From positions 118,644-182,643 of the forward strand of contig PAZF01000002.1 of the NCBI GenBank assembly GCA_002715505.1: 64,000 nt of DNA. The letters are read 5' to 3'. Shown piece by piece: positions 37,864 through 47,565 of this stretch. The position numbers were made by a program, and so were the translations under genes. A model generated the notes under the pieces. That model was not told where the DNA came from, ran no database searches, and saw only the letters and a list, made by a program, of their open reading frames with translations. The DNA comes from Candidatus Pelagibacterales bacterium (GTDB lineage Bacteria; Pseudomonadota; Alphaproteobacteria; TMED109). Within the stretch, counting starts at the first letter, position 1, and the number at the start of each line of letters is the position of its first letter.

Positions 37864-38613
37864 TTATTTTTTTTTTAAACTTGTAATTATTCCGTGTAAA
37901 ATTCTTAATTCTTTATTTGTTAAATTATTTTTTGAAAAAATATTTTTTAAGTTTATAATTAATTTTTCATTTTCTTCAATATTGGAAAAAAACTTTTTGT
38001 CACTCAAAATTTGTACTAATCTTGTATTAAATTGGTTAATTTCCTTTTTATTCGCTAGATCTTTTATTTTGTAATGTTGGACTCTAGTAATTTTATTATT
38101 CTTAATATACCATTCATAACATATTATATTTACTGACATTGCAAGATTTAATGAACCAAAAGCGTTTACGGTAGGTATATTAATTATCATATTTGCTTGC
38201 GATAGATCTTTGTTTTGCAATCCTGCTTTTTCTGGCCCAAATAAAAAAGCAATTGAGTTTCCTTTATAAGACTTTTTAACTTTTTCAATTGTATTGCTAG
38301 GAAAGTCGACAAAACTATCTAAGTCCCTCTTTCTTACTGAAGTAGCACACAGAACTTCTATATCATCAGTTGCATCTTCTAGACTATTAAATACTTTAAC
38401 TGAGTTTCCAATTATATCATACGCTCCTGCAGAGCTTGCTATGGCCTTATAATTAGGCCATTTTATTTTCGGGCTTACCAATCTTAAGTTTTTAAATCCA
38501 AAATTTAACATAGTTCGCATTACCATACCTAAATTTTCAGGAAGTTGTATGCCCTTCAAAATTATAATTGGGTCTTGATAAGTTATACTTTTAGAACTAT
38601 CTGTTCCTGCCAT
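37864..38613 (-). CDS. RNA 2'-O-methyltransferase, SpoU/TrmJ type
   Basis: The 249-residue protein has the SPOUT signatures ILKGIQLPENLGMVMRTMLN, IAFLFGPEKAGLQNKDL and SLNLAMSVNIICYEW, which form the knotted SAM site. The pattern is that of TrmJ, which methylates position 32 of tRNAs, but other SpoU enzymes are close. A C-terminal helical extension of about 80 residues follows. Its start touches the stop of nadE. Confidence 0.82.
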   Translation of the reverse strand: MAGTDSSKSITYQDPIIILKGIQLPENLGMVMRTMLNFGFKNLRLVSPKIKWPNYKAIASSAGAYDIIGNSVKVFNSLEDATDDIEVLCATSVRKRDLDSFVDFPSNTIEKVKKSYKGNSIAFLFGPEKAGLQNKDLSQANMIINIPTVNAFGSLNLAMSVNIICYEWYIKNNKITRVQHYKIKDLANKKEINQFNTRLVQILSDKKFFSNIEENEKLIINLKNIFSKNNLTNKELRILHGIITSLKKK

Positions 38614-40239
38614 TTAGTTTTTATATCTGTTAGTGATTGGATATCTTCTTTCTTTTCCAAAAGCTTTTGAGGTTAATTTAACTCCTGGCGGAGCTTGTCT
38701 CCTTTTATATTCTGATTTAAAAACTAAAAAACTTACCTTCTTAACAGTATCCTCCTCAAAACCTTTTTGGATAATTTCTTTTACTGATAATTCTTTTTCG
38801 ATCAAAAAATATAATATTTGGTCTAATACTTCATAGGGAGGAAGGCTATCAGTATCATTTTGGTCTGGTTTTAATTCTGCTGAAGGATTTTTTGTAATAG
38901 AATTTATAGGAATTACTTTTCCTTTTGGTCCTTTAAAATATTTGAATTTTAAACTATTTCTCCATTTAGCTAATTTATATAAATCTGTCTTATATACATC
39001 TTTTAAGACATTAAACCCTCCATTCATATCACCATAAATTGTAGAATATCCTACAGACATTTCGCTTTTATTTCCTGTGCTAATTAATAAATATGAAAAA
39101 TTATTTGAAAATGCCATAAGAATTGAACCTCTAATTCTAGATTGTAAATTCTCATCAGTTAAGGATTTTAGATTATTTGAAAAATGCTTTCTAATGCTTG
39201 AAATAAATGTTTGATGTATTTTTTTTATATCAAATATATTAGTATTAATTTTTAGTAAACGTGCTGTCATTTTTGCATCCGTTATACTTCCTAAAGAAGA
39301 ATATTTTGATGGCATCATAATACCTATTACATTTTTACTTCCTACTGCATCAACTGCTATAGCTGCACTAACTGCAGAGTCTATACCCCCTGACAGTCCA
39401 AGGACTATTTTATTAAAAGAGTTCTTTTTATAGTAATCTTTCAAGCCTATTGTTAAACCACTCCATGTATTAAATTCATTTTTTTTCTGTACTATGGTTT
39501 TATATTTGTTATTTTTTTTATCTGATAAGTTAACAACTTTAATATCTTCCTTCCAACCTTTACATTGCTCTATTATATCACCTTGGGTATTCATTATAAA
39601 AGAATTACCATCAAAAACTAATTCATCTTGCCCACCTACTTGATTTATGTATATTAAAGAAACTTTATCTCTTCTAACTATTTTAGAACAAATTTCCTTT
39701 CTTAATTTTAATTTTTCATTTTCATAAGGAGATGCATTTATACAAATAAATATTTTTGCTCCTTTTTTTTTAAGATATCTTGGCAAAGTGTCAAACCACA
39801 TATCTTCGCATATTAAAAGTCCGATTTTTTTATTTTTATACTTTATCGTATTATATTTTTTTCCTTTTTTAAAAACTCTCTCTTCATCAAATACACCATA
39901 ATTAGGAAGACTATTTTTATTAATAATAGTCATAGTTTTTTTATAAATAAAAATTCCAGAATTATAAACACCGGTTTTTTTTTTAATTGGAGCTCCTAAT
40001 ATTACTGCAACATTTTTTTGAAAGATATATCTTCTTAATTCTTCAATATAATGATTTATTTCTAGCAAAAAACTAGTCTTCAAAACTAGGTCTTCCGGTG
40101 GATAACCACTCATAGATAATTCTGGAAGTACGATAAGATCGGCTTTTTTATAATATTTATCTATAATTTTAGTAATTTTGTTATAATTTCCTTTTGTGTC
40201 GCCTACTGTGGGATTAATTTGTGCTAAAACTATTTTCAT
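38614..40239 (-). CDS. nadE: Glutamine-dependent NAD+ synthetase
   Basis: The 541-residue protein fuses an N-terminal nitrilase-type glutaminase domain (ELSMSGYPPEDLV for the glutamate, GLLICEDMWFD for the cysteine) with a C-terminal NAD synthetase domain starting VLGLSGGIDSAVSAAIAVD, the pyrophosphatase P-loop. It amidates deamido-NAD with glutamine as nitrogen donor. It is five bases downstream of the interrupted NAPRT gene, so the two are one NAD-synthesis transcript. Confidence 0.95.
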   Translation of the reverse strand: MKIVLAQINPTVGDTKGNYNKITKIIDKYYKKADLIVLPELSMSGYPPEDLVLKTSFLLEINHYIEELRRYIFQKNVAVILGAPIKKKTGVYNSGIFIYKKTMTIINKNSLPNYGVFDEERVFKKGKKYNTIKYKNKKIGLLICEDMWFDTLPRYLKKKGAKIFICINASPYENEKLKLRKEICSKIVRRDKVSLIYINQVGGQDELVFDGNSFIMNTQGDIIEQCKGWKEDIKVVNLSDKKNNKYKTIVQKKNEFNTWSGLTIGLKDYYKKNSFNKIVLGLSGGIDSAVSAAIAVDAVGSKNVIGIMMPSKYSSLGSITDAKMTARLLKINTNIFDIKKIHQTFISSIRKHFSNNLKSLTDENLQSRIRGSILMAFSNNFSYLLISTGNKSEMSVGYSTIYGDMNGGFNVLKDVYKTDLYKLAKWRNSLKFKYFKGPKGKVIPINSITKNPSAELKPDQNDTDSLPPYEVLDQILYFLIEKELSVKEIIQKGFEEDTVKKVSFLVFKSEYKRRQAPPGVKLTSKAFGKERRYPITNRYKN

Positions 40240-40244
40240 AATAA

Positions 40245-41366
40245 CTACTTTATTAAAAACTCTCTTCCTTTTTTAACGAGACTCTTATTATTATACTTTA
40301 TAATATCTGCCGTAGCGTAGGTTTCTTCCCAATTATTAGGTATATAAGAGCCAGTTCCAATAACATCAATAGGGGCATTCGTATTTGCAAATAATAAACA
40401 TTTTTGAGGATTAAATCCTGAAGATGCTACAATCTTTACCTTTTTCCATCCATTTTTATCTAATATATTTCTTAAGTAAAATATTGAAGAAACGCTTACG
40501 CCAGTACCTACTAACCATTTCATTTCTTGTTCATTTCTATATGTTTTAATTGAATTGGGACAAAATTTTTCTAATATTTCATATGATTTTTCAATATCCA
40601 ATCCCTCTAAATACCTTCCTCCATGAGTATCTAATCTTATGGAAAGTTTACCATTTTTAGCATGTTTATTAAAATAATTACATACTTCTAAGGTATCACT
40701 AATTTCTTTTCCAAAATAATCTACCAAAACAGTCATATCTTCTTTTGGAAAAGATTCATAAAATAGTTGAGCCGCTCTCAAAGTAGATTTTGCAAAACCA
40801 ATAAAAGCGTGTGGCATGGTTCCTAAACCTTGTTTCTTTCCAAAATAATTGGCTGTAGATGAACATGAAGTCCCAATAAACCCTACAGCTTTTATTTCAT
40901 TCTTTGCTTTTTTTGAACCTACACTGGCTCCATATGCCATCATTTCATGCATTTCTGCACCAGCACAATGTCTAGCATCCATAGCTAAAAATCCAGTTTT
41001 AGGCATATTTTTACTCATTATATAGGCGTTGTATGCAGCAACCGATGAAGGTCCTATTAATTGTAAGTAAATTGTCTCTAAATCTACTAATTTTCAAAAA
41101 TAACCACTTACATACATTAATGGATCTCCAGCCCCTACCCAATCACCTTCTTTATGACATAACTTAATATAAAACTTTGTTTTTCTTTTTTTTTCAACTT
41201 CTTTAAACCATTTTAAAGCCAGTCTGGGACAAAACAAAACAGGCCTTCTCATAAATACTGCATAAGTAACTTTGACATCTATATTTTTTTTAATAATCTC
41301 TTTTGTCTTGCGAAAATAATGATCTGTATTGTTTTCTATAAATTTTTCTAGAGATAGTTTAACCAA
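40245..41366 (-). pseudogene. Nicotinate phosphoribosyltransferase family gene interrupted by one in-frame TGA
   Basis: Two ORFs in the same frame, 41094-41366 (90 residues) and 40245-41018 (257 residues), form one gene. The first has the NAPRT-like start YAVFMRRPVLFCPRLAL and ends VSGYF followed by TGA (41094-41096). Without a break in frame, the sequence continues KLVDLETIYLQLIGPSSV and runs into MSKNMPKTGF of the second ORF. The second has GTMPHAFIG, LVDYFGKEISDT and VASSGFNP, as in the NAPRT family. The missing residue is probably serine (TCA to TGA). The enzyme would make nicotinate mononucleotide from nicotinate, feeding nadE. It could be a recent nonsense mutation, read-through or a sequencing error. 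Confidence 0.82.
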
Positions 41367-41377
41367 AAAATCACCAA

Positions 41378-42721
41378 TTAATTAGTTTTTAAAAACTCTG
41401 ATATTTTAAAAGCCAATTCGACTCCCTGATTAGCATTCAATCTAGGGTCACAATGAGTATGATATCGATCAGAAAGATTTTCTTCTCTTATTTTTTGTTC
41501 TCCACCTACACACTCGGTAACATTTTGGCCTGTAATTTCTAAATGTATTCCTCCAGGAAAAGTTCCTTGCTTTTTATGAATAGAAAAAAATACTTCTATT
41601 TCTTCAGCTATTTTATCAAAAGACCTAGTTTTATAACCATTGTTAGATTTATAAGTATTAGCATGCATGGGATCACATGACCAAATAACTATCTTCTTAT
41701 TTTTATTAATTTCCTCAATTAATCTAGGTAAATTTTCAGATAAATTTTGAGCACCCATTCTTGTAATAAGCGTTATTCTTCCTGGTTCATTTTTTGGATT
41801 TAATTTGTTGATTAAGTCAATTAAATATTGATTTTCTGTTTTAGGCCCTATTTTTACACCAATAGGGTTTTCTATTCCTCTCATGAACTCAACGTGTGCT
41901 TCATCTAATTTTCTTGTTCTTTCTCCAATCCATAGCATATGGGCTGAACAATCAAACCATCCTCCCATAAATGAGTCAGTTCTAGTTAAACATTCCTCAT
42001 AATTTAGCAAAAGTGCTTCATGACTGGTAAAAAAATCTACCTGTCCAAATTTAGAATTATTTTTGTTATCCAAACCACACGCTTTCATGAAATCTAATGC
42101 TTTGCTTATTCCATTAGCTATTTCTAGAAATCTACTTTTTGTACTTTGTTTTACAAAATCTAAATTCCATTTATGGACTTTTTCTAAGTCAGCTAACCCT
42201 CCAGTTGCAAAAGCTCTAAGCAAATTTAAAGTAAAAGCAGACTGACTATATGCTTTTAACATTCTTCTAGGATCTGGCTTTCTTCCTCCTTCATCAAATA
42301 CGATATCATTAATAATATCCCCTCTGTAAGAAGGTAGTTTTACTCCATCCTTAAGTTCTAAGTTTTCAGAACGAGGTTTAGCAAATTGTCCTGCCATTCT
42401 GCCTACCTTTACTACTGGCAATGATGAAGCATAAGTTAAAATAGCGGACATTTGTAATAAGACTTTAAATGAATCTCTTAAATTATTAGCACTAAAATCT
42501 GAAAAGCTTTCTGCACAATCTCCACCTTGCAACAAAAAAGCTTTGCCAGCAGCAACATTAGCTAATTTTTTTTTTAATTTTCTTACCTCATCTGCAAAGA
42601 CTAAAGGCGGTAATTTCTCTATTTCTTCTTCAATTTTTTTAACTAAATTTTTATCATCATAAATAGGCTGTTGACTAATAGGATAATTTCTCCAAGAATT
42701 TTTTTTCCAGATATTTTCCAT
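41378..42721 (-). CDS. 3-deoxy-7-phosphoheptulonate synthase, class II
   Basis: The 447-residue protein is class II (plant-like) DAHP synthase: WRNYPISQQPIY at the N-terminus, FLLQGGDCAESF with the metal-binding cysteine, GRMAGQFAKPRS, and the C-terminal GIHLEITGQNVTECVGG. It condenses phosphoenolpyruvate and erythrose 4-phosphate, the first step of aromatic amino-acid synthesis. It lies between the glutathione reductase and NAPRT genes on the same strand, each within a few bases. Confidence 0.95.
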   Translation of the reverse strand: MENIWKKNSWRNYPISQQPIYDDKNLVKKIEEEIEKLPPLVFADEVRKLKKKLANVAAGKAFLLQGGDCAESFSDFSANNLRDSFKVLLQMSAILTYASSLPVVKVGRMAGQFAKPRSENLELKDGVKLPSYRGDIINDIVFDEGGRKPDPRRMLKAYSQSAFTLNLLRAFATGGLADLEKVHKWNLDFVKQSTKSRFLEIANGISKALDFMKACGLDNKNNSKFGQVDFFTSHEALLLNYEECLTRTDSFMGGWFDCSAHMLWIGERTRKLDEAHVEFMRGIENPIGVKIGPKTENQYLIDLINKLNPKNEPGRITLITRMGAQNLSENLPRLIEEINKNKKIVIWSCDPMHANTYKSNNGYKTRSFDKIAEEIEVFFSIHKKQGTFPGGIHLEITGQNVTECVGGEQKIREENLSDRYHTHCDPRLNANQGVELAFKISEFLKTN

Positions 42722-42723
42722 AA

Positions 42724-44088
42724 TTATACTCTTTTAATTCTTCTTGATGGACCTTTGAAAGTCACAAACTCTTCAGCAACTGTGGGATGAATAGCCATCG
42801 TATTATTAAAGTTATCTATTGTAGCATTAGCTTGAATTGCTATAGCTAATACTTGAATTATTTCTGGGGCTTCATCTCCAAACATATGCGCTGCAATTAT
42901 CCTTTTATTTTTTCCATTTACTAATATTTTAATATATGTCGGTATCTTCTTATTAACAATAGAATACTTCAACGAAGTAAAAACACTTTCGTAAATATCA
43001 ATATTTTTATATTTTTTTAAAGTTTCCTTTTCAGTAGGCCCGATGGTACTTATTGGAGGAGAAGAAAAAACAGCCGTTCCTATATTATCCAGGTTTATTT
43101 TTTTATTATTTATTCCACCAAATAGTTTATCACTTAAAAATTGTCCCTCTGCTATGGCTACTGGTGTCAGATTTACCCTGTCAGTCACATCACCTATCGC
43201 GTAAATATTTCTAATATTTGTTTTTAAATTTTTATCTACTATAATTGATTTCTTTTTAGAAAGTTTTATACCTATATTATCCAAACAAAGTCCTTTGATA
43301 TTTGCATGTCTTCCTATGGCTACTAAAATTTCATCAGTTAATAAAACACTCTTGCTTTTTTTTAAGGAAATTTTTTTTAAACTATTTTTTAAGGAAATTT
43401 TTTTTACTTCCTCGTTTAACAATACTTTTACTCCCGAGGCAATTAACCTTTCCTTGACTAATTTAATCAAATGATCATCAAACCCTCTTAATATATTTTT
43501 CCTGCAAATTAAAACTACTTTAGCGCCAAGCATTGAAAATATAAAAGCAAACTCAATTGCTATGTAACCGGAACCAATAATGCTTAATTTTTCTGGAATT
43601 TTATTCAACTCCATTATTTGATCAGAATTTATACAGTATTCATTTCCAATTACATCCAGGCTTTTAGGAACTCCCCCAGTAGCTATTATAATATTTTTTG
43701 TAAAGAGTTTTAAATTGCCTGCCTTTACTATATTTTTGCTTTCTAAAAATGCTTCCTCATGAAAAATTTTAACTCCAGATTTTTTTGCATTTTCTTCATA
43801 TATTCTCTCTAGTCTTTTTAATTCCTTATTTTTATTTATAATTAATTTTTTAAAATTCTTAGAAATATTTTTAATGCTCCAACCATAATTACCTGCAATA
43901 TCCAATGTATTTTTAAACTGAGCAGAATAAAATAGTAATTTCTTTGGTATACAACCTCTTATTACACAAGTACCGCCCATTCTATCTTTTTCAAATAATG
44001 CAACTTTTGCTCCATGCATAGCAGCAATTCTTGCAGCTCTGACACCACCTGATCCTCCACCTATTACTACTAAATCAAATTCTCTCAT
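42724..44088 (-). CDS. gor: Glutathione-disulfide reductase
   Basis: The 454-residue flavoprotein has the FAD motif VIGGGSGGVRAARIAAMHG, the redox disulfide GGTCVIRGCIPKKL, the second dinucleotide motif IIGSGYIAIEFAFIF, the IYAIGDVTDRVNLTPVAI segment and the C-terminal MAIHPTVAEEF with the catalytic histidine. It keeps glutathione reduced with NADPH. A 9-residue segment (KKISLKNSL) is followed by a near copy (KKISLKKSK), caused by a 27-base tandem duplication. Confidence 0.93.
   Translation of the reverse strand: MREFDLVVIGGGSGGVRAARIAAMHGAKVALFEKDRMGGTCVIRGCIPKKLLFYSAQFKNTLDIAGNYGWSIKNISKNFKKLIINKNKELKRLERIYEENAKKSGVKIFHEEAFLESKNIVKAGNLKLFTKNIIIATGGVPKSLDVIGNEYCINSDQIMELNKIPEKLSIIGSGYIAIEFAFIFSMLGAKVVLICRKNILRGFDDHLIKLVKERLIASGVKVLLNEEVKKISLKNSLKKISLKKSKSVLLTDEILVAIGRHANIKGLCLDNIGIKLSKKKSIIVDKNLKTNIRNIYAIGDVTDRVNLTPVAIAEGQFLSDKLFGGINNKKINLDNIGTAVFSSPPISTIGPTEKETLKKYKNIDIYESVFTSLKYSIVNKKIPTYIKILVNGKNKRIIAAHMFGDEAPEIIQVLAIAIQANATIDNFNNTMAIHPTVAEEFVTFKGPSRRIKRV
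43358..43405. repeat. 27-base-period tandem duplication inside gor
   Basis: The 21-base string of six T, AAGGAAA and eight T occurs at 43358-43378 and again at 43385-43405. It encodes KKISLKNSL-KKISLKKSK in frame. The homopolymer-rich copy suggests slippage. It adds nine residues near the NAD(P)H-domain surface without breaking the gene. Confidence 0.7.
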
Positions 44089-44092
44089 TTAT

Positions 44093-45154
44093 TTAATCTC
44101 TTAAGTTCTTAATTAAAGAGTTTATATTTTTTAAGTATTCATCAAAAGTAAAATATTTTTTATATTTTTTTTTTGCATTTTTTCCTAATTTTAATCTTAA
44201 ATCAATACTATCCCTTAATCTTGTAATTGCACTTTTTAATTCTGTAACGTTATTTTTTTCTATTAATAATCCGTCTATATTATTTTTAATAATATCAATA
44301 GGGCCATTACAATTAGTACTTATTACTGGAATCCCCCTAGACATTGCTTCTATTATAACTAATCCAAAAGGTTCTTCATATGAACTGCAACAAAATACAT
44401 CTATCTTTTTAAAAAATAAATCCTTATTCTCTATCCATCCTAGTAAATTAATATTATTATTATTATTAGAAATTCTTTTTAATTTATTAAATTCTATTCC
44501 ATTTCCAGCAATTAGTAATTCCACATTATCTATTTTCATACAAGTTTTAACTAAAAAATCAAAGCCTTTCTTTTTTACTAACCTTCCCATTCCACCAACT
44601 TTTAATTTTTTATTTGCATGACATGACTTTGATCTATGCAATTGATTTTTTTGACTTTTTTCTTTTTTAATAGAATTAGGAATATAAATGGCTTTTCCAA
44701 AAAAAATATCATTAATTTTTTTTTCCATTGTTTTATTTACTGTAACTACTTTATCAGCATACTGAAAGTCTTGTAATTGCGATAATTTATCAGTATGAAA
44801 AAACATCACAATTTTTTTTTCAGGAAAATAATTTCTGATTACCTTCAATAGTTTACTGTTATGAACAAATATAATATCAGAATCTTTTAAACTTTCTCTC
44901 ATACTGCTTCTCAATAAGCTAAATTTAAAAAACTGCCTGTCTGTAAAACTTAAATTTTTTAAAACTAAATTTTTAATTTTAGATAAATTAATTGAAAATT
45001 CTTTATTTTCTAAAATTGCGTTAGTTAAAAGTAAATTAACGATATTGCAATTAGATGCTATAGCCATTGTAGATAATTGAATCATGGCAGAAATTCCCCC
45101 TGGCTTCTTATCTAAAGAGACAATACTAAATATTTTGTATTTTTTTTTTTGCAA
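44093..45154 (-). CDS. Glycosyltransferase family 4 protein
   Basis: The 353-residue protein has a GT-B fold pattern: an N-terminal acceptor domain with KPGGISAMIQLSTMAI, and a C-terminal donor domain with VGGMGRLVKKKGFDFLV and the EX7E-type motif EEPFGLVIIEAMSRGIPVIS. It probably transfers a sugar from a nucleotide sugar to a lipid or surface glycan. A run of five asparagine codons (a short AAT/ATT microsatellite) lies in the donor domain. It is packed between gor and the aldehyde dehydrogenase gene. Confidence 0.85.
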   Translation of the reverse strand: MQKKKYKIFSIVSLDKKPGGISAMIQLSTMAIASNCNIVNLLLTNAILENKEFSINLSKIKNLVLKNLSFTDRQFFKFSLLRSSMRESLKDSDIIFVHNSKLLKVIRNYFPEKKIVMFFHTDKLSQLQDFQYADKVVTVNKTMEKKINDIFFGKAIYIPNSIKKEKSQKNQLHRSKSCHANKKLKVGGMGRLVKKKGFDFLVKTCMKIDNVELLIAGNGIEFNKLKRISNNNNNINLLGWIENKDLFFKKIDVFCCSSYEEPFGLVIIEAMSRGIPVISTNCNGPIDIIKNNIDGLLIEKNNVTELKSAITRLRDSIDLRLKLGKNAKKKYKKYFTFDEYLKNINSLIKNLRD

Positions 45155-45158
45155 TTAA

Positions 45159-46652
45159 TTAATTACTTATACCATCGAAACAAATATACTTAATTTCCAA
45201 GTATTCATCTAGTCCTTCTGCAGCGCCTTCTCTACCTACGCCAGATTCTTTTATGCCCCCAAAGGGAGCAACCTCTGTAGATATCACCCCAGCATTTACA
45301 CCTATCATTCCATACTCTAAAGCTTCAGCTACCCGCCAAATTCTGCCAATATCTTTGCTAAAAAAATAACCGGCTAGCCCATAACTAGTATCATTTGCCA
45401 TTTGTATTACTTCTTCATCATCTGAAAATTTTATTAGCGGCGCGACGGGCCCAAAAGTTTCCTCATAAAATATCTTCATATCATTGGTAACTTCCGTCAT
45501 TACAGTAGGCTTATAGAATTGTCTGCCTTCATTATCTAATTCTCCTCCTGTAATTATTTTTGCGCCTTTACTTTTTGCGTCGCTTACATGATCCTGAACT
45601 TTTTCAACCGCAGCCATAGTAATTAATGGTCCTATTTGTGCCCCCTCTTTTCTTCCATCAGAGACTTTCAGTTCTGCTGATTTTTTTGCTAATTTTTCTG
45701 CAAATTCATCATGAATTTTTTCGTGCACAAATATTCTATTTGCTGAAACACAAACTTGCCCGCTATTACGATATTTATTTGCCATAGATCCCTTAACAGC
45801 CTCATCTATATCTGCGTCATCAAAAACTATTAAAGGAGCATGTCCTCCTAATTCCATGGAAACCTTCTTTATTGTTGATGCAGATTTAGCCATTAAAGAC
45901 CTACCTACATTTGTAGAACCCGTAAAAGATATTTTTCTCACATGTCTATTAGTACAAAGTTCGTCTCCTACCTGACTAACATCTTTTTCTGATACGGATA
46001 TTAAATTTATCACTCCTTTTGGGACACCAGCACGGTGTGCTAATTCCACAAGAGCAGTAGCTGAAAAAGGAGTAGTTCCCGCTGGCTTGATTACAACTGT
46101 ACAACCAGCAGCTAGAGCAGGTGCAACTTTTCTTGTTATCATTGCAGAAGGAAAGTTCCATGGCGTAATTATACCACATACTCCTACCGGTTGTTTAATA
46201 GTTATAATTCGTCTATCAGCTGTAGTAGATGGTATTGTCTTTCCATAAGCTCTCTTAGCTTCTTCTGAAAACCAATCAGTAAACCAAGATGCATACATAA
46301 TTTCTCCTCTTGAGTCATTTATAGGTTTTCCATTTTCTAAGGTCATTATTAGTGCTAAATCGTCTATATTTTTAATTATTAATTCATGCCAATTTCTAAT
46401 AATTATAGATCTATCCTTACCTGATAACTTTTTCCATTTTTCCCATGCATTATTTGCAGACTCTATAGCAAATATAGTTTCCTTTTTTGAGCAATTTGGC
46501 ATAAGACCTATTAATGTTGAGTCAGAAGGATTATATATTTCAAAGGTCTTACCACTTTCAGAATCCATCCATTCTCCATTTATAAAGCATTTTTGCCTGA
46601 ATAAATTTTTATCTTTTAATTTCGTAGCTAAATTTGTATCATCAAAGTCCAT
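45159..46652 (-). CDS. gabD: Succinate-semialdehyde dehydrogenase-type aldehyde dehydrogenase
   Basis: The 497-residue protein has ITPWNFPSAMITRKVAPALA, the glutamate motif MELGGHAPLIVFDDAD and the catalytic cysteine in RNSGQVCVSANRIFVHE. The C-terminal signature FGGIKESGVGREGAAEGLDEYLE is typical of GabD, which oxidises succinate semialdehyde (or glutarate semialdehyde) with NAD(P). AGGAGAG precedes the ATG. No GABA transaminase gene is adjacent, and glutarate semialdehyde would fit with the gcdH gene elsewhere in the window. Confidence 0.88.
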   Translation of the reverse strand: MDFDDTNLATKLKDKNLFRQKCFINGEWMDSESGKTFEIYNPSDSTLIGLMPNCSKKETIFAIESANNAWEKWKKLSGKDRSIIIRNWHELIIKNIDDLALIMTLENGKPINDSRGEIMYASWFTDWFSEEAKRAYGKTIPSTTADRRIITIKQPVGVCGIITPWNFPSAMITRKVAPALAAGCTVVIKPAGTTPFSATALVELAHRAGVPKGVINLISVSEKDVSQVGDELCTNRHVRKISFTGSTNVGRSLMAKSASTIKKVSMELGGHAPLIVFDDADIDEAVKGSMANKYRNSGQVCVSANRIFVHEKIHDEFAEKLAKKSAELKVSDGRKEGAQIGPLITMAAVEKVQDHVSDAKSKGAKIITGGELDNEGRQFYKPTVMTEVTNDMKIFYEETFGPVAPLIKFSDDEEVIQMANDTSYGLAGYFFSKDIGRIWRVAEALEYGMIGVNAGVISTEVAPFGGIKESGVGREGAAEGLDEYLEIKYICFDGISN

Positions 46653-46685
46653 AAGGCTCTCCTACTAAAAATAAAGTTATATTTT

Positions 46686-47084
46686 TTAACCAAATCTATT
46701 TTCTCCTCTTGTACCTGGCGAAAGAAACCAGAACAATAGAATAAGAAAACTAATAACAGATAAGATTATAGACATATTAGTATTTTTTGTAAAAAAGAAA
46801 AAAATCATGCCTAAAAATGGAAGCAGCAACCACCAACCAGATTTATTTACATCGTGCAGTCTTCTAACACTTACACAAATTCCTGGAAGAAAAGTGAAAA
46901 AAAATATAAATAAAGAAAATGATCCAGACGTATTTTCACCAAAAAAAATATTATCTAGCCTAAAAGAAATATATGCTAAAAAAAACTCAAATAAACGCCA
47001 ATACCAATATTCAGCGCGATTGGCCCTACCTTTAAGTACTGTATACTTTTTAAAACAAATATTAATTGCTTGGAAAAAGTTCAT
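46686..47084 (-). CDS. DUF805 family membrane protein
   Basis: The 132-residue protein matches the DUF805 pattern: an N-terminal KGRANRAEYWYWRLFEF, four hydrophobic segments, VSVRRLHDVNKSGWW in the middle and a GTRGENRFG ending. These are inner-membrane proteins of unknown function. It is divergent from the ogt gene, with the two ATGs about 20 bases apart. Confidence 0.9.
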   Translation of the reverse strand: MNFFQAINICFKKYTVLKGRANRAEYWYWRLFEFFLAYISFRLDNIFFGENTSGSFSLFIFFFTFLPGICVSVRRLHDVNKSGWWLLLPFLGMIFFFFTKNTNMSIILSVISFLILLFWFLSPGTRGENRFG

Positions 47085-47105
47085 ATAATTAGTTACTATT
47101 TTAGT

Positions 47106-47564
47106 ATGAATACCATTTACAATAACACATGTATTGTTAAAACTAAAATAGGTAATTTTTTAATTGAAATTAAAAACAATAAGATATCTAAAATATTCCC
47201 TACAAATACAAATGAAACTCTTCCTGTAAAAGTAGCTGTTTTTAGATTGGTTAAAAAAGAAATAAACTTTTTCTTAGAAGGTAAAATCACTGATTTTAGC
47301 TTTTCAACTTTACTTGAAGGAACTAATTTTCAAAAAAAAGTATGGGCGATTATTAAAAAAATTAAATATGGAAAAACTAGTTCATACTTAGATATAGCAA
47401 ATAAAATTAATTCCTCACCTAGAGCAGTTGGGAGAGCTTGTTCGAAAAACAAGTGCTTATTTATAGTTCCTTGTCATAGAGTAATTTACTCTAATGGAAG
47501 TATAGGAGAATATGTATTAGGAAATAATATTAAAAGATATTTACTTAAAATGGAAAAAAATTAA
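47106..47564 (+). CDS. ogt: Methylated-DNA--protein-cysteine methyltransferase
   Basis: The ORF track begins at a TTG inside the DUF805 gene; the ATG at 47106 gives a better 152-residue protein. It has GTNFQKKVWAIIKKIKYGKT, SSPRAVGRACSKNKCLFIVPCHRVI with the acceptor cysteine in PCHRV, and ends YLLKMEKN. It removes methyl groups from O6-methylguanine by suicide transfer. The next gene starts one base after its stop. Confidence 0.92.
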   Translation: MNTIYNNTCIVKTKIGNFLIEIKNNKISKIFPTNTNETLPVKVAVFRLVKKEINFFLEGKITDFSFSTLLEGTNFQKKVWAIIKKIKYGKTSSYLDIANKINSSPRAVGRACSKNKCLFIVPCHRVIYSNGSIGEYVLGNNIKRYLLKMEKN

Positions 47565-47565
47565 T

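Noticed and set aside
41094-41096. TGA as a sense codon (Trp or selenocysteine) in the NAPRT gene
   Set aside because: TGA is used as a normal stop elsewhere (purS), the family does not need Trp or Cys there, and no SECIS-like hairpin is obvious right after it.
44455-44467. ATT/AAT triplet run in the glycosyltransferase as a CRISPR-like or functional repeat
   Set aside because: It is a short microsatellite encoding asparagines, with no spacers.
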